Shown here: positions 51,110-59,970 of the stretch, piece by piece | Layout of the letters: the number at the start of each line of letters is the position of its first letter | How positions within the stretch are numbered: the first letter of the stretch is position 1 | Origin: JBBDMX01 sp040878035 | Lineage (GTDB): Bacteria; Planctomycetota; Phycisphaerae; Phycisphaerales; Phycisphaeraceae | Assembly (NCBI GenBank): GCA_040878035.1 | Contig: JBBDMX010000053.1 | Coordinates: 41,449-105,448 of the forward strand | Length of the DNA: 64,000 bases | Direction of reading: 5' to 3' | Made by a program: the position numbers and the translations under genes | Notes under the pieces: generated by a model | The model's database searches: none | What the model saw: only the letters and a program-made list of their open reading frames with translations | Told to the model about the DNA's origin: nothing

Positions 51110-51586
51110 ATGAGTACGACAATCAAGATCGCCATTGTGATGTTGGTGCTATTGGCCGCCGTCGGTGTGGTGGCCATGAAACAGGTCGGCGGCGATGCAT
51201 CGCCCCAGGTCGCGCCGTCGGCCGCGGCACCCGCCAAGCCGAGTGATGCCGCCTCGGTCCCGGCGCCCCTGCCGGCGCCGCTGCCGCACCTGGTCGATCT
51301 GGGGGCAAACAAGTGCATCCCCTGCAAGGCGATGGCGCCGATCCTCGAGCAGCTTCGCCAGGATTTCCAGGGGCGGCTTCTGGTGACCTTCCTCGATGTC
51401 TGGCAGGATCGCGCCGCCGGCGAGGCCTACGACATCCGCATCATCCCGACGCAGATTTTTCTTGACCCCCAGGGCGTCGAGCTGTTTCGCCACGAGGGGT
51501 TCTACTCGCGCCAGGAGATCCTGGACAAGTGGCTTGAGCTGGGTTATCCGTTCGACACGGCTGCCTCTTTGGAGACAAGCCGGTGA
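51110..51586 (+). CDS. Membrane-anchored thioredoxin-like protein
   Basis: 158 residues. A membrane helix (IKIAIVMLVLLAAVGVVAM), an Ala/Pro-rich linker of about 35 residues, then a thioredoxin domain with NKCIPCKAMAPILEQL (Cys69, Cys72), VTFLDVWQDRAAGEAYDIRIIPTQIFLD and cis-Pro in IIPTQ. It faces the periplasm. The following ccdA gene overlaps by 4 bases, so CcdA probably reduces this protein. Confidence 0.9.
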   Translation: MSTTIKIAIVMLVLLAAVGVVAMKQVGGDASPQVAPSAAAPAKPSDAASVPAPLPAPLPHLVDLGANKCIPCKAMAPILEQLRQDFQGRLLVTFLDVWQDRAAGEAYDIRIIPTQIFLDPQGVELFRHEGFYSRQEILDKWLELGYPFDTAASLETSR

Positions 51587-52284
51587 TACAGCAACTCTTT
51601 GAGCAGCTTAACAGCGCCATGTCCGCCTCGGTCGGCCTGGCGTTGCTCACGGCGTTTATCTGGGGCATCCTGAGCATCCTGCTTAGCCCGTGCCACCTGG
51701 CGAGCATCCCGCTGGTGGTCGCCTTTGTGAATGGCCAGGGTCGGGTGACCACCGGCCGGGCCGTCGGATTGGCCAGCCTGTTTTCGCTGGGCATCCTGAT
51801 CACCATCGCCGCCTTAGGCGCGGTCACGACCGCCGCCGGGCGCATCGCCGGCGATGTCGGCTCCTGGGCCTACTACGCCGTGGCCGTCATCTTCCTGCTG
51901 GTCGGATTGAACCTGCTGGAGGTGATTCCCATGCCCTGGTCACAGCCGGCCAACGTATCGGTGAAGCGCAAAGGTCTGCTGGCGGCACTGCTGCTGGGAC
52001 TAATCTTCGGCGTCGCCCTGGGACCGTGCACCTTCGCCTACATGGCGCCAGTGCTTGGCGCGACCTTCAAGGTCGGCGGGGAGCGACCGCTCTTTGCCGC
52101 CGCCCTGCTGCTGCTCTACGGCCTGGGGCATTGCTCGATCATCGTCGCCGCCGGCTCGGCGGGCGGATGGGTGCAACGCTACCTCAACTGGAATCAACGC
52201 CACGGCGCCATCACGCGCCTCCGCCAGGTCTGCGGCGTGCTGGTCATCCTCGGCGGCCTCTGGTTGATCTATACGGCACCGTAG
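51583..52284 (+). CDS. CcdA/DsbD-like transmembrane electron carrier
   Basis: 233 residues with six predicted membrane helices. WGILSILLSPCHLASIPLVVAF and GVALGPCTFAYMAPVLGATF hold the two Cys of the CcdA/DsbD core, which carries electrons from cytoplasmic thioredoxin to periplasmic partners. The start is a GTG overlapping the thioredoxin stop. It ends the arsR operon and converges on the phosphofructokinase gene with 27 bases between. Confidence 0.9.
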   Translation: MIQQLFEQLNSAMSASVGLALLTAFIWGILSILLSPCHLASIPLVVAFVNGQGRVTTGRAVGLASLFSLGILITIAALGAVTTAAGRIAGDVGSWAYYAVAVIFLLVGLNLLEVIPMPWSQPANVSVKRKGLLAALLLGLIFGVALGPCTFAYMAPVLGATFKVGGERPLFAAALLLLYGLGHCSIIVAAGSAGGWVQRYLNWNQRHGAITRLRQVCGVLVILGGLWLIYTAP

Positions 52285-52311
52285 AACGGAGAAGCGCTCC
52301 AGGGCTTGGGC

Positions 52312-53409
52312 TCATTCCCCAAAGCTCGTGCCCACGTCCCGCGCCGCTTCAATCAGCGGATGGCCGGGGTCGATCAGCCGTTGCTTGCCGGCACACTCAG
52401 TCAGGTCGCAATCCGTGATGGTGCAGCCCTTCTTCACTACCAAGCGTGCCTCGGCGCCCTGCGAGAGCTTCTGTACCGCGGCGTGGCCGAACTGCGTCGC
52501 CAGCACACGGTCGGCGGCAACGGGCGTCCCGCCGCGCTGCACGTGGCCCAACACCGTGAATCGCGTTTCGATGCCCGTCTTGTCCTCGATCTGCTTGGCC
52601 AGCACCGCGGCGATGCCCCCCAGCCGCACCGGGTCGGGACTGGTCGGGTCGATCTTGGCCACGACCTGCTGACCACCTACCGCTTTGGCGCCTTCCGAGG
52701 CCGCGATGAGCGAGAAGCGCTTGCCGCGCTGTGACCGCCAGGCCACGTACTCGCATACCTTGTCGATGTCGTAAGGAATCTCGGGAATCAGCACCACGTC
52801 CGCTCCGCTGGCCAGGCCCGCGTGCAGGGCGATCCAACCCGCGTTGCGGCCCATCAGCTCCACGATCATGACGCGATGATGGCTGGCGGCCGTGGTGTGA
52901 ATGCGGTCCAGGGCATCGGTGCCCACCGCCACCGCGCTCTCGAAGCCGAAGGTGATGTCCGTGCCCCACAGGTCATTGTCGATGGTCTTGGGCACGCCGA
53001 TGCAGTTGATGCCCCGCTGCACGAACTTGGACGCCACGGTCATGGTGCCGTCGCCGCCGATGACGATCAAGGCCTCCAGGCCGCGCGCGTGGATGTGGTC
53101 GATACAGCGGTCGGTCACGTCCTGAAATTCGACTTCGCCCTTGCCCTTGCGCACGGCCCAGCGCGTCGGGTCGCACTTGTTGTTCGACCCCAGGATCGTG
53201 CCGCCCAGCGTGAGGATGTTGCTTGCGGCCGACCAGTCCAGCAGGTGCATGCGGTTTTCGATCAGGCCCTGGAAGCCGTCCTCGATGCCCCAGACTTCCA
53301 GTTCATAGCGATGGATGGCACTCTTGACCACGGCACGAATGACCGCGTTGAGGCCGGGGCAATCGCCGCCACCAGTCAACACCCCGACACGACGCACGGA
53401 CTTGGGCAT
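52312..53409 (-). CDS. 6-phosphofructokinase (ATP- or PPi-dependent undecided)
   Basis: 365 residues. GVLTGGGDCPGLNAVIRAVV opens the fold, IVIGGDGTM (118-122) and VPKTIDNDLWGTD (140-150) form the active site, VELMGRNAGWIALHAGLASGAD follows, and GHVQRGGTPVAADR is near the end. Gly after GGD is the ATP-type residue, while Lys141 before TIDND is the one typical of PPi-dependent enzymes. The phosphoryl donor therefore cannot be assigned by rule. Phosphorylates fructose 6-phosphate in glycolysis. The ATG at 53409 was chosen because the upstream codons are repeat DNA. Confidence 0.92.
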   Translation of the reverse strand: MPKSVRRVGVLTGGGDCPGLNAVIRAVVKSAIHRYELEVWGIEDGFQGLIENRMHLLDWSAASNILTLGGTILGSNNKCDPTRWAVRKGKGEVEFQDVTDRCIDHIHARGLEALIVIGGDGTMTVASKFVQRGINCIGVPKTIDNDLWGTDITFGFESAVAVGTDALDRIHTTAASHHRVMIVELMGRNAGWIALHAGLASGADVVLIPEIPYDIDKVCEYVAWRSQRGKRFSLIAASEGAKAVGGQQVVAKIDPTSPDPVRLGGIAAVLAKQIEDKTGIETRFTVLGHVQRGGTPVAADRVLATQFGHAAVQKLSQGAEARLVVKKGCTITDCDLTECAGKQRLIDPGHPLIEAARDVGTSFGE

Positions 53410-53419
53410 GGGTGAAACT

Positions 53420-53541
53420 CCAGAGCCGCGCGGCATAAGCCCGCGGAGGAACGTGATAATCAGAGCCGCGCGGCGTGAGCCCGCGGAGGAACGACCTTGC
53501 GCGGCTATCGACCCGCGGGCTTACGCCGCGCGGCTCCGACT
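53420..53541. repeat. Repeat cluster AGAGCCGCGCGGC...AGCCCGCGGAGGAACG
   Basis: Two direct copies (about 53421-53453 and 53461-53493) and one inverted copy (CCCGCGGGCTTACGCCGCGCGGCTCC, 53514-53539). This is a separate palindromic family from the REP units. A remnant (AGAGCCGCGGGG) lies next to the scaffold gap at 55150. Confidence 0.75.
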
Positions 53542-53622
53542 TGGCTGTACCCTATATTCGGCATAAACACGGCAAAGCTAAAAAAGGATTATCGCGTCCG
53601 GTGAGTCGCCGGCAGGCAATCG

Positions 53623-54021
53623 TCACTTCTTTCGGCGGGACCGATGCTCGCGACGGGCCTGTTCCGCCAGGTCCAGATAGTGTTTCCGCACAACCTCGAG
53701 GTGGTCTTCGTCCAGTTCCTCCAAATCCAACAGAGCCTTGTTGCTGTCTTTGTTTACCCGCAGCAGTTCGTCGAGTTTGATTTGGAGGGCTTCAGAGTCG
53801 CGGTTCTGGGTGTTCTGGATCAGGAAGACCATGAGGAAGGTGACAATGGTCGTACCGGTGTTGATCACCAGTTGCCAGGTGTCGGAGAAGCCGAAGACGG
53901 GGCCGAGGGTGGCCCAGAGCACGACGACCAGCACGGCGACGAGGAAGGTCATGGGCCGGCCGCCGTAATGGGCCGTGGTCTTGGCGAAGCGGCCAAACCA
54001 AGTCTGGTGCGAGTCGGGCAT
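53623..54021 (-). CDS. Low-affinity iron permease family protein
   Basis: 132 residues. FGRFAKTTAHYGGRPMTFLVAVLVVVLWATLGP and WQLVINTGTTIVTFLMVFLIQNTQNRDSEALQIKLDELL are diagnostic of the small bacterial members of this family (two membrane helices and a Lys/Arg-rich tail). Whether they move iron is unproven. Start at the ATG 54021; an ATG 11 codons upstream lacks support. Confidence 0.88.
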   Translation of the reverse strand: MPDSHQTWFGRFAKTTAHYGGRPMTFLVAVLVVVLWATLGPVFGFSDTWQLVINTGTTIVTFLMVFLIQNTQNRDSEALQIKLDELLRVNKDSNKALLDLEELDEDHLEVVRKHYLDLAEQARREHRSRRKK

Positions 54022-54078
54022 GCGACATCGTAGGCCCACCCGGCGTGCAAACAAGACTTAGTGCTATACTTGCGGCCC

Positions 54079-55101
54079 ATGACTCAGGCCGGTGCTCTAC
54101 CGGGTTCCACAAGCATACTCGACGGGCACGGCCGGGTGACGCTGGACCTACCCTGCATCGCCTGCGGCTACAACCTGCGCGCCCAACCCTCCGATGCCGC
54201 ATGCCCAGAATGCGGTCACGCCGTGAGGCGGTCGCTGAACACAAGCTACATCGCCGTCGCAGCCCACCGCATGTGGTTCATCTGGGCGTGGTGGGGCATG
54301 TTGATGCTCGTCGTTGCCGGCGCGCTCACGGCTTTGCGGATACCAGTGCTGTATCAAGCTGACGAACTCTGGTTCCGCGTACTGCTGGGGATCTCAACAT
54401 TGTCTTTCCTCCCGTGCGTGGTGGGGATCTGGTGGCTCACGCGGACCTGCAATGGTCCCGTGCAGCTTCGATTCGCCGCACGGTGGTTGGCCCGACTGTC
54501 CAGTAGCGTATGGGCGCTGACACTGATCAATAGCTACAAAGACTCGCTCAACGGGTATCTTCCATCGATCTCGTGGAACATCGTGTTCACTGGAGTGTGG
54601 ATTGTCACTGGCGCAATGCTGGCCTTGCCACGTCTCATGAATCCGATCCAGCGGCGCGGCTCCGAGTGGGCTACGCTCGTGACGGCTGGCGTCATCTGGT
54701 CTCTTGCGATATCGCCAAGGCCCTGGAACTGGCCACCAGCAGTCGCCTACTGGTTGATAGCAGCAACCCTTGGATGGATAGCTGCGCTGACAATCGTACA
54801 AGTAGTGCTGGTGCGCTTGGCAAAGCTCTATTCACGTCGGCGCGTGGCCGCTTTTCTTGTCATCTTGATCGTGCTGCTGATACTAAGAAGCGCGTACGAA
54901 ATTGGCATCATTCACGCATATCGGTGGTATGTAGTTACGGAATTCTCGTCCTCGTCATATTTCCGGTCGAGCGTTTATGATTGGATGCTCACGGTCGTGC
55001 TGATTACCTTCACATCCGACGGCATCTGGTGGCTGTTGTTGCTCGTCCCGTTGATTGTGCTGATGCGCGACACCGCGCGGCGGTTGCGCGGCGCGGCCTG
55101 A
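54079..55101 (+). CDS. Zinc-ribbon polytopic membrane protein, hypothetical
   Basis: 340 residues. The N terminus has LPCIACGYNLRAQ and AACPECGHAV, a two-knuckle zinc ribbon, followed by about eight hydrophobic segments. No known transporter motif. Similar CxxCxYxL...CPECG openings are common in planctomycete membrane proteins, and a smaller relative is at 60888. The last 44 bases of shared sequence are duplicated after the scaffold gap with a different continuation, so the C terminus (RRLRGAA) may be wrong. Confidence 0.6.
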   Translation: MTQAGALPGSTSILDGHGRVTLDLPCIACGYNLRAQPSDAACPECGHAVRRSLNTSYIAVAAHRMWFIWAWWGMLMLVVAGALTALRIPVLYQADELWFRVLLGISTLSFLPCVVGIWWLTRTCNGPVQLRFAARWLARLSSSVWALTLINSYKDSLNGYLPSISWNIVFTGVWIVTGAMLALPRLMNPIQRRGSEWATLVTAGVIWSLAISPRPWNWPPAVAYWLIAATLGWIAALTIVQVVLVRLAKLYSRRRVAAFLVILIVLLILRSAYEIGIIHAYRWYVVTEFSSSSYFRSSVYDWMLTVVLITFTSDGIWWLLLLVPLIVLMRDTARRLRGAA

Positions 55102-55156
55102 CAACTTGAGGCGCAAGCCGGGGCAGATGCTTGGTATCGCCCCGGAATCAGAGCCG

Positions 55157-55199
<43 letters not shown>

Positions 55200-55259
55200 C
55201 GTTGATTGTGCTGATGCGCGACACCGCGCGGCGGTTGCGCGGCTCTGGTCGCGTTCGTC

Positions 55260-56786
55260 TCACCGCGCCTCGGCCAGGCTCTTCTTCCGCTGGTTTGCCA
55301 AATCCGCGAAGTGTTTCTTGGCTTCGCCCACCAGATAGAAGCTGCCAGTGACCACGATCAGGTCTTCGCGTGACACGGCTCGCGACGCGATGCGCACCGC
55401 CTCTTCCAGCGTGGGGGCCAGCTGGGCCATCTTGCCCGACAGGTCGTTGAAGCGTGCCAGCAGTTCCTCGGGCTCCATGGCGCGGGGGTTGGATCTGGCC
55501 TTGGTGAAGATCACCTTGTCAGCGCCCAGGGCCACCTGCTTGAGCATGCCGTTGACGTCCTTGTCCTGCGCGCAGCCGAAGATGAGAATGAGCGAGTCGT
55601 ACTGCACGTGAGCGCCCAGGGCGCGGATCAGCGCCGTGATGGACACGCCGTTGTGGGCGCCGTCGACGATGATGCGGGGCTGGTGCCAGACCTGCTCCAT
55701 GCGCCCGGGCAGGTGCGTGGCCGCCAGTCCCAGGATGACCTTGTCGTCGGGGATGTGGAAGCCGTGCGCCTTGAGCTTGTCGAGCATCGACATCGCCAGG
55801 CCACAGTTGAGCGCCTGGTGCTCACCCTTGAGCGGCACGGGCAGATGCTCCCAGCGGGAGGTCGGCGTGGTGATGCTCACGCGCGTATGCGGCCCTAGCT
55901 CGCGGTTGGCTTCAAAGCGATAGGAAAAGTCGATCTGCTTGCCGGTGTACTCCAACGGCGTACCGCTGTTGGCGGCCACCTCGTCAAACACGCGCTGCAC
56001 CGACGATTCCTGCTCCACGCTGATGGCGGGCACGTTCTTCTTGAAGATGCCCGCCTTCTCGCGCGCGATTGACGCCAGGTCGCGCCCCAGAATGTGCGTG
56101 TGGTCCAGCGACAGATGCGTCATGCCGCAGACCAGCGGCGTCACCACCGTGGTCGAATCGAGCCGGCCGCCCAGCCCCGTCTCGAGCACCACGATGTCCA
56201 CCGCCTGGTCGGCAAAGTAGCGCAACGCCGCAGCGGTGAGAATCTCAAAGAAGCTCGCCTCCTCGCCCAACGCCGCGCTCTTGGCGGCAATCAACTTCAT
56301 CAGATCGGTGAAGTCGGCGTGGTTGATCATCTGCCCGTTGATGGCGATCCGCTCACGGATGTCCGTCAGGTGCGGGCTGGTGTAAAGCCCCACGGCATAG
56401 CCGCAGGCCTGGAGCATGCTGGCCAGCATGGCGCAGGTCGAGCCCTTACCCTTGGTCCCCGCCACTTGCACGCATTTGAGCTCTTCGTGCGGGTTGCCCA
56501 GCAGGTTCAGCAGGCGGCGCATGCGGTCGAGGCTGAAGGTGCGCGAGTTGTACGAGACGATGCGCATCCGCTCGTAGTCGGTATGCTCGTGGAGCCAGCG
56601 CATGGCGGAGGGGAAATTGGTGATTTCCGACCCGGGTTTGCCACCTTTTCCACCTCGGCGCAAGCTGCCCGCCGGGGTGGTCGTTTGACTCTTAGTCTTT
56701 TTTTTACTTACACTTGCGCGCGCGGGAACTGTCTTGGTCTGGATCACTTTGGTCGTCTTCTTTCGCTGGGAGCGCTTGGGTTTCAT
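55260..56786 (-). CDS. folC: Bifunctional folylpolyglutamate/dihydrofolate synthase
   Basis: 508 residues; the family is usually 420-440. The extra part is an N-terminal Lys/Arg/Thr/Ser-rich tail of about 55 residues (MKPKRSQRKKTTK...). The core has MRRLLNLLGNP, VAGTKGKGSTCAML (P-loop), GLYTSPHLTDIRERI, ETGLGGRLDSTTVV, LDHTHILG, and IVDGAHNGVSI. It adds glutamate to folates. The start was taken at the ATG 56786. Upstream DNA is AT-rich and likely the promoter. Confidence 0.93.
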   Translation of the reverse strand: MKPKRSQRKKTTKVIQTKTVPARASVSKKKTKSQTTTPAGSLRRGGKGGKPGSEITNFPSAMRWLHEHTDYERMRIVSYNSRTFSLDRMRRLLNLLGNPHEELKCVQVAGTKGKGSTCAMLASMLQACGYAVGLYTSPHLTDIRERIAINGQMINHADFTDLMKLIAAKSAALGEEASFFEILTAAALRYFADQAVDIVVLETGLGGRLDSTTVVTPLVCGMTHLSLDHTHILGRDLASIAREKAGIFKKNVPAISVEQESSVQRVFDEVAANSGTPLEYTGKQIDFSYRFEANRELGPHTRVSITTPTSRWEHLPVPLKGEHQALNCGLAMSMLDKLKAHGFHIPDDKVILGLAATHLPGRMEQVWHQPRIIVDGAHNGVSITALIRALGAHVQYDSLILIFGCAQDKDVNGMLKQVALGADKVIFTKARSNPRAMEPEELLARFNDLSGKMAQLAPTLEEAVRIASRAVSREDLIVVTGSFYLVGEAKKHFADLANQRKKSLAEAR

Positions 56787-57003
56787 AATGGCGGCCGGTG
56801 GCGACATAGCAACCCCCTATTGTGTGTATAAACGGTTAAAAAGTCAATTTGGTATATATAAATATCGTTGAAATAGGAACTTGCGCCTGTTATGAGGGTC
56901 TCCGCAGGCTGCGGCGCGAGTACTTGCCAATCTCCTGAGCACACTGATGCTTTGAGTGACGTCGGGCAGATGATCAGCACGCGCTGTACCGAGCTGCTCC
57001 ACG

Positions 57004-57179
57004 TTGCGACGGTCCGGGCTGGCATTACCGAAGTTCTGCGGCTACTGCGGCGGGCTCTTGGGGCTGGAGCCTGGAAGAAAAGCGCGACGTGATCTCCTGC
57101 TACGTGCATCGATTCGAGGCGATACCCGACACGCAGCAAGTGCGGGTCTTCTTCTATCCCGCACGCTTGAGCAGAAAAA
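57004..57179 (+). pseudogene. Degenerate C-terminal remnant, possibly of a serine recombinase
   Basis: Between folC and the tRNA gene, different frames give protein-like pieces: CGYCGGLLGLEPG, SLEEKRDVISCYVHRFEAIP and QQVRVFFYPARL. In order they resemble the zinc-ribbon and C-terminal end of large serine recombinases, broken by frameshifts. No complete frame remains, and the piece runs up to the 3' end of the tRNA gene. Identification is tentative. The rest of the 392-base gap (56787-57179) shows nothing else. Confidence 0.3.
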
Positions 57180-57253
57180 TCGGGGTGGCCGGATTTGAAC
57201 CGACGACTTCCTGCACCCAAAGCAGGCGCTCTACCAAACTGAGCTACACCCCG
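57180..57253 (-). tRNA. tRNA-Pro (anticodon TGG)
   Basis: Read on the minus strand: CGGGGTG acceptor, TAGCTCAGTTTGGTAGAGC D arm, CCTGC TTTGGGT GCAGG anticodon arm (TGG), GTCGT variable, CGG TTCAAAT CCG T arm, CACCCCG and discriminator A. CCA is not encoded. A TTTTT run follows the 3' end. Confidence 0.96.
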
Positions 57254-57453
57254 TGGAATGCGCCGCTAAGTCTACCCGCGACCGCGGCGGGAAGCCATCG
57301 GCGGCGGCGGGAGCGTGTCCCAAGTGCTCGTCGGAAATCCCGGCGTTCGCAGACTCAGGCCCGGCTTGGGAGCCCGGCTTGGCGCCCCGGCTTGGCGGCC
57401 CGGCTCGGATACCCGGCGTGAGTGCCCGGCTTTAGCGGAACCGCGCCACTCAG

Positions 57454-58926
57454 CTACTGCACCGTGTGCCGGCCCACCGAGTGATACGTGAAGCCGTGCT
57501 CTTTCATCTGGTCCAGGCGATACAGGTTGCGCCCGTCAAACAGGACCGGCGACTTCATCCGCTCCTTCATCTTGTCGAAGTCCGGCTGACGAAATTCGTC
57601 CCAGTCGGTGCAGATCACCAGGGCATCGGCGCCGTCCAGCGCCGCCATCGGATCGTCCACGTGCCTGACCTTGTCCTGGAAAATGCGCTGGCTGTTCTCC
57701 CGTGCCACCGGGTCGTAGGCGACGACCGTTGCGCCGCGATCCAGCAGGTGCTGCATCAACGTGGTGGACGGCGCTTCGCGGATGTCGTCGGTGCCCGGCT
57801 TAAAGGCGATGCCCCAGATGGCGATGGTCTTGCCCGCCATCGTGCCGCGCGGGCTGGTGGGGTTGCCCCCGGCGTCGCGGGTCCCACCCGCCGGCGCGGG
57901 TGGGCTTTCATGATTTCCCGGCGCGGGTGGGCTTTCATGATTTCCCCGAGCGGGCGAGCTTTCCTGATTGCCGAAGTGCTGATCGATCTTCTTCATGAAG
58001 GCCTGGCGCTGCTGCTGATTGACGTGGTGCACGGATTCGAGCAGGCGGGCGGGCGTGTCGGATTGCTGGCCCATGGAGATGACCGCCAGCACGTCCTTGG
58101 GGAAGCACGACCCGCCGTAGCCCAGGCCGGGGTAGAGGAACTGGTTGCCGATGCGGCGGTCGCTGCACATGCCGCGGCGCACCTCGTCAATATCGGCGCC
58201 ATACGACTCGCACAGGTTGGCGATCTCGTTGATGAAGCTGATCTTGGTCGCCAGCATGGCGTTGGCGGCGTACTTGACCATCTCGGCCGAGGGAATGTCC
58301 ATCACGAATATCGGGTTGCCCTGGCGCACGAACGGCTCGTAAAGATCGCGCAGACGGTCGGCGGTGCCCTTGTCGTCCACGCCGATCACCACGCGGTCGG
58401 GTTTGTTGAAGTCGTTGATGGCGGCGCCTTCCTTGAGGAACTCGGGGTTGGACGCCATGCGATAGGGCTTCTTGGTCCTGGCGGCGATGGCGTCGCGCAC
58501 CTTGGCGTTGGTGCCCACGGGCACGGTGGACTTGATGACGACGATCTTGGCGCGGCGTTCGGCGACGTCGCCGCCGGTCGGCCCCGGGGCCGCCTCCATC
58601 GCCTGCCCGATGTCCCCCGCCGCCGTCAGCACATACTTCAAGTCCGCCCGCCCCTGTTCGTCGCTGGGCGTGCCCACGCAGATAAAGATGATCTCCGCCG
58701 ACTGATAAGCCTGCGCCTTGTCGATGCTGAACACCAGCCGGCCGGCCTTGACGTTGCGGCGGATCATTTCGTCCAGCCCCGGCTCGTAGATGGGCGAGAT
58801 CCCCTGCTTGAGCTTGTCGATCTTGGCTTGATCGACATCCAGGCAGGTCACGTGGTTGCCGGTGTTGGCAAAGCAGGTGCCGGTGACCAGCCCGACGTAA
58901 CCGGTGCCGACCATGGTGATGCGCAT
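57454..58926 (-). CDS. ugd: UDP-glucose 6-dehydrogenase
   Basis: 490 residues. MVGTGYVGLVTGTCFAN is the NAD-binding start, VVIKSTVPVGT and PEFLKEGAAINDF follow, YPGLGYGGSCFPKD holds the catalytic Cys, and WGIAFKPGTDDIREAPS lies in the C-terminal domain. It oxidises UDP-glucose to UDP-glucuronate for polysaccharides. Between the helical linker and the C-terminal domain there is an insert of about 45 residues made of three GNHESPPAP-type units. The ATG at 58926 is the start. UDP-glucuronate may feed extracellular glycans. Confidence 0.93.
   Translation of the reverse strand: MRITMVGTGYVGLVTGTCFANTGNHVTCLDVDQAKIDKLKQGISPIYEPGLDEMIRRNVKAGRLVFSIDKAQAYQSAEIIFICVGTPSDEQGRADLKYVLTAAGDIGQAMEAAPGPTGGDVAERRAKIVVIKSTVPVGTNAKVRDAIAARTKKPYRMASNPEFLKEGAAINDFNKPDRVVIGVDDKGTADRLRDLYEPFVRQGNPIFVMDIPSAEMVKYAANAMLATKISFINEIANLCESYGADIDEVRRGMCSDRRIGNQFLYPGLGYGGSCFPKDVLAVISMGQQSDTPARLLESVHHVNQQQRQAFMKKIDQHFGNQESSPARGNHESPPAPGNHESPPAPAGGTRDAGGNPTSPRGTMAGKTIAIWGIAFKPGTDDIREAPSTTLMQHLLDRGATVVAYDPVARENSQRIFQDKVRHVDDPMAALDGADALVICTDWDEFRQPDFDKMKERMKSPVLFDGRNLYRLDQMKEHGFTYHSVGRHTVQ
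57893..57973. repeat. 27-base tandem repeat inside ugd (three units)
   Basis: GGCGCGGGTGGGCTTTCATG plus ATTTCCC, twice identical (57893-57919, 57920-57946), with a third diverged unit (57947-57973). It stays in frame and encodes GNHESPPAP on the minus strand. Confidence 0.85.
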
Positions 58927-59039
58927 AGGCCAATTCCTTCCAAGCTGAGGCAACACGACAGCCGCGACGGCGAGCGGCCGGGAGCAGATAAGGATAGTGT
59001 CGGCTCAACGTCGGCGACAATAAAGGAAGCGTCGGGGGG

Positions 59040-59190
59040 CAGGGGAGGGCGAGGAACAAGGAACGAGGAACGAAGAAAGAAGTACGGGGAACGAAAAACG
59101 AAGAAAGAGCATGCAACCAATCGTAACCCGAAAGCCCACCCGCTTCCGGGGGTCCGGGGGTCCGGGGGGTCCGGCGGGTGGGATCCTCCC
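59040..59190. repeat. Simple repeats: GAACGAAGAA-type and GGGGGTCCG-type
   Basis: A purine-rich run of imperfect GGAACGAGGAACGAAGAAAG units (about 59052-59112), followed by tandem CGGGGGTCCGGGGGTC units (59150-59180). The stretch 58927-59428 holds no gene that I can support. Confidence 0.6.
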
Positions 59191-59428
59191 AACCTGAAAA
59201 CTCGCGCGAAAATCGGATATCCGGACCATGTCAGCCCCCCCTCCCCTCCCCCCGGGTGTCATCTTTTGATTTCTCCTTATTCTTCCAGGACTTAGCGAAT
59301 GTCAGTCCCCTTGTCAGTGGCGTGTCAGTCTGACATTCCGGACAAACCGCTCCTCCAGTTGTAATCCACGTTTAGAACATCGCTTACATCGCAAATCGCA
59401 AGATTATGTAAATGTCAGGGCCTGACAG

Positions 59429-59623
59429 TTAATCTGGGCAACCCTGGAACTGACCAGGACGCCAACGATCCAGGACACGACGGACCACGAGGACGGGCGT
59501 TGGCTGCACACCAGCCTCGTGGTGGCGTTCAATATATATAATACCATCATCACGCACAAAGTCAAGACTGGAAAACCACCGCGGCCGCGCCTCGCCCTGG
59601 TAGATGCCGTTTGACCTGCTCAT
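59429..59623 (-). CDS. Hypothetical protein, 64 aa
   Basis: A short frame reading MSRSNGIYQGEARPRWFS, then FVRDDGIIYIERHHEAG and VLVVRRVLDRW. The composition is protein-like, but there is no good ribosome site and no family I recognise. It lies in an otherwise repeat-rich gap. Confidence 0.3.
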   Translation of the reverse strand: MSRSNGIYQGEARPRWFSSLDFVRDDGIIYIERHHEAGVQPTPVLVVRRVLDRWRPGQFQGCPD

Positions 59624-59772
59624 TTCGGCCTTGACGCGGCCGGGGGCGGGTGTCATAGTGACTTAGGCGCAGCCCGAATCGGTTCGGGGGACGGTCTGGG
59701 GGCTTCTGCGCGGCGGCCAACGGGCCATGAGTTAACCCTGGGAGCAAGTCTCAACATCCAGGAGGGCCAAAC

Positions 59773-59970
59773 ATGAGCGTCGCAACCCCCCTCCCCAAAC
59801 CCCTCACCCCCACGCAATCTCCCCGCGACCACCCCGAATCAAATTTCTTATCAGTCAATCACGGCCCTGTCGGGCCACCAGCAGGTCATGACAATATAGT
59901 GGCTTACAGATGTTTGAGCGTTCCGTTGGCAGCGGTATTTTCAGAGCGGTTAGACGATGACAACCATTGA
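59773..59970 (+). CDS. Short ORF with strong ribosome site, probably a truncated gene
   Basis: AGGAGG lies six bases before the ATG. The first ~27 codons are Pro/Thr-rich (MSVATPLPKPLTPTQSPRD). The same DNA (about 85 bases, roughly 80% alike by eye) recurs at 63822-63907, also beginning with an ATG. After that the frame is unremarkable. Looks like the 5' end of a gene whose body has been lost. It overlaps the next gene by 14 bases. Confidence 0.3.
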   Translation: MSVATPLPKPLTPTQSPRDHPESNFLSVNHGPVGPPAGHDNIVAYRCLSVPLAAVFSERLDDDNH

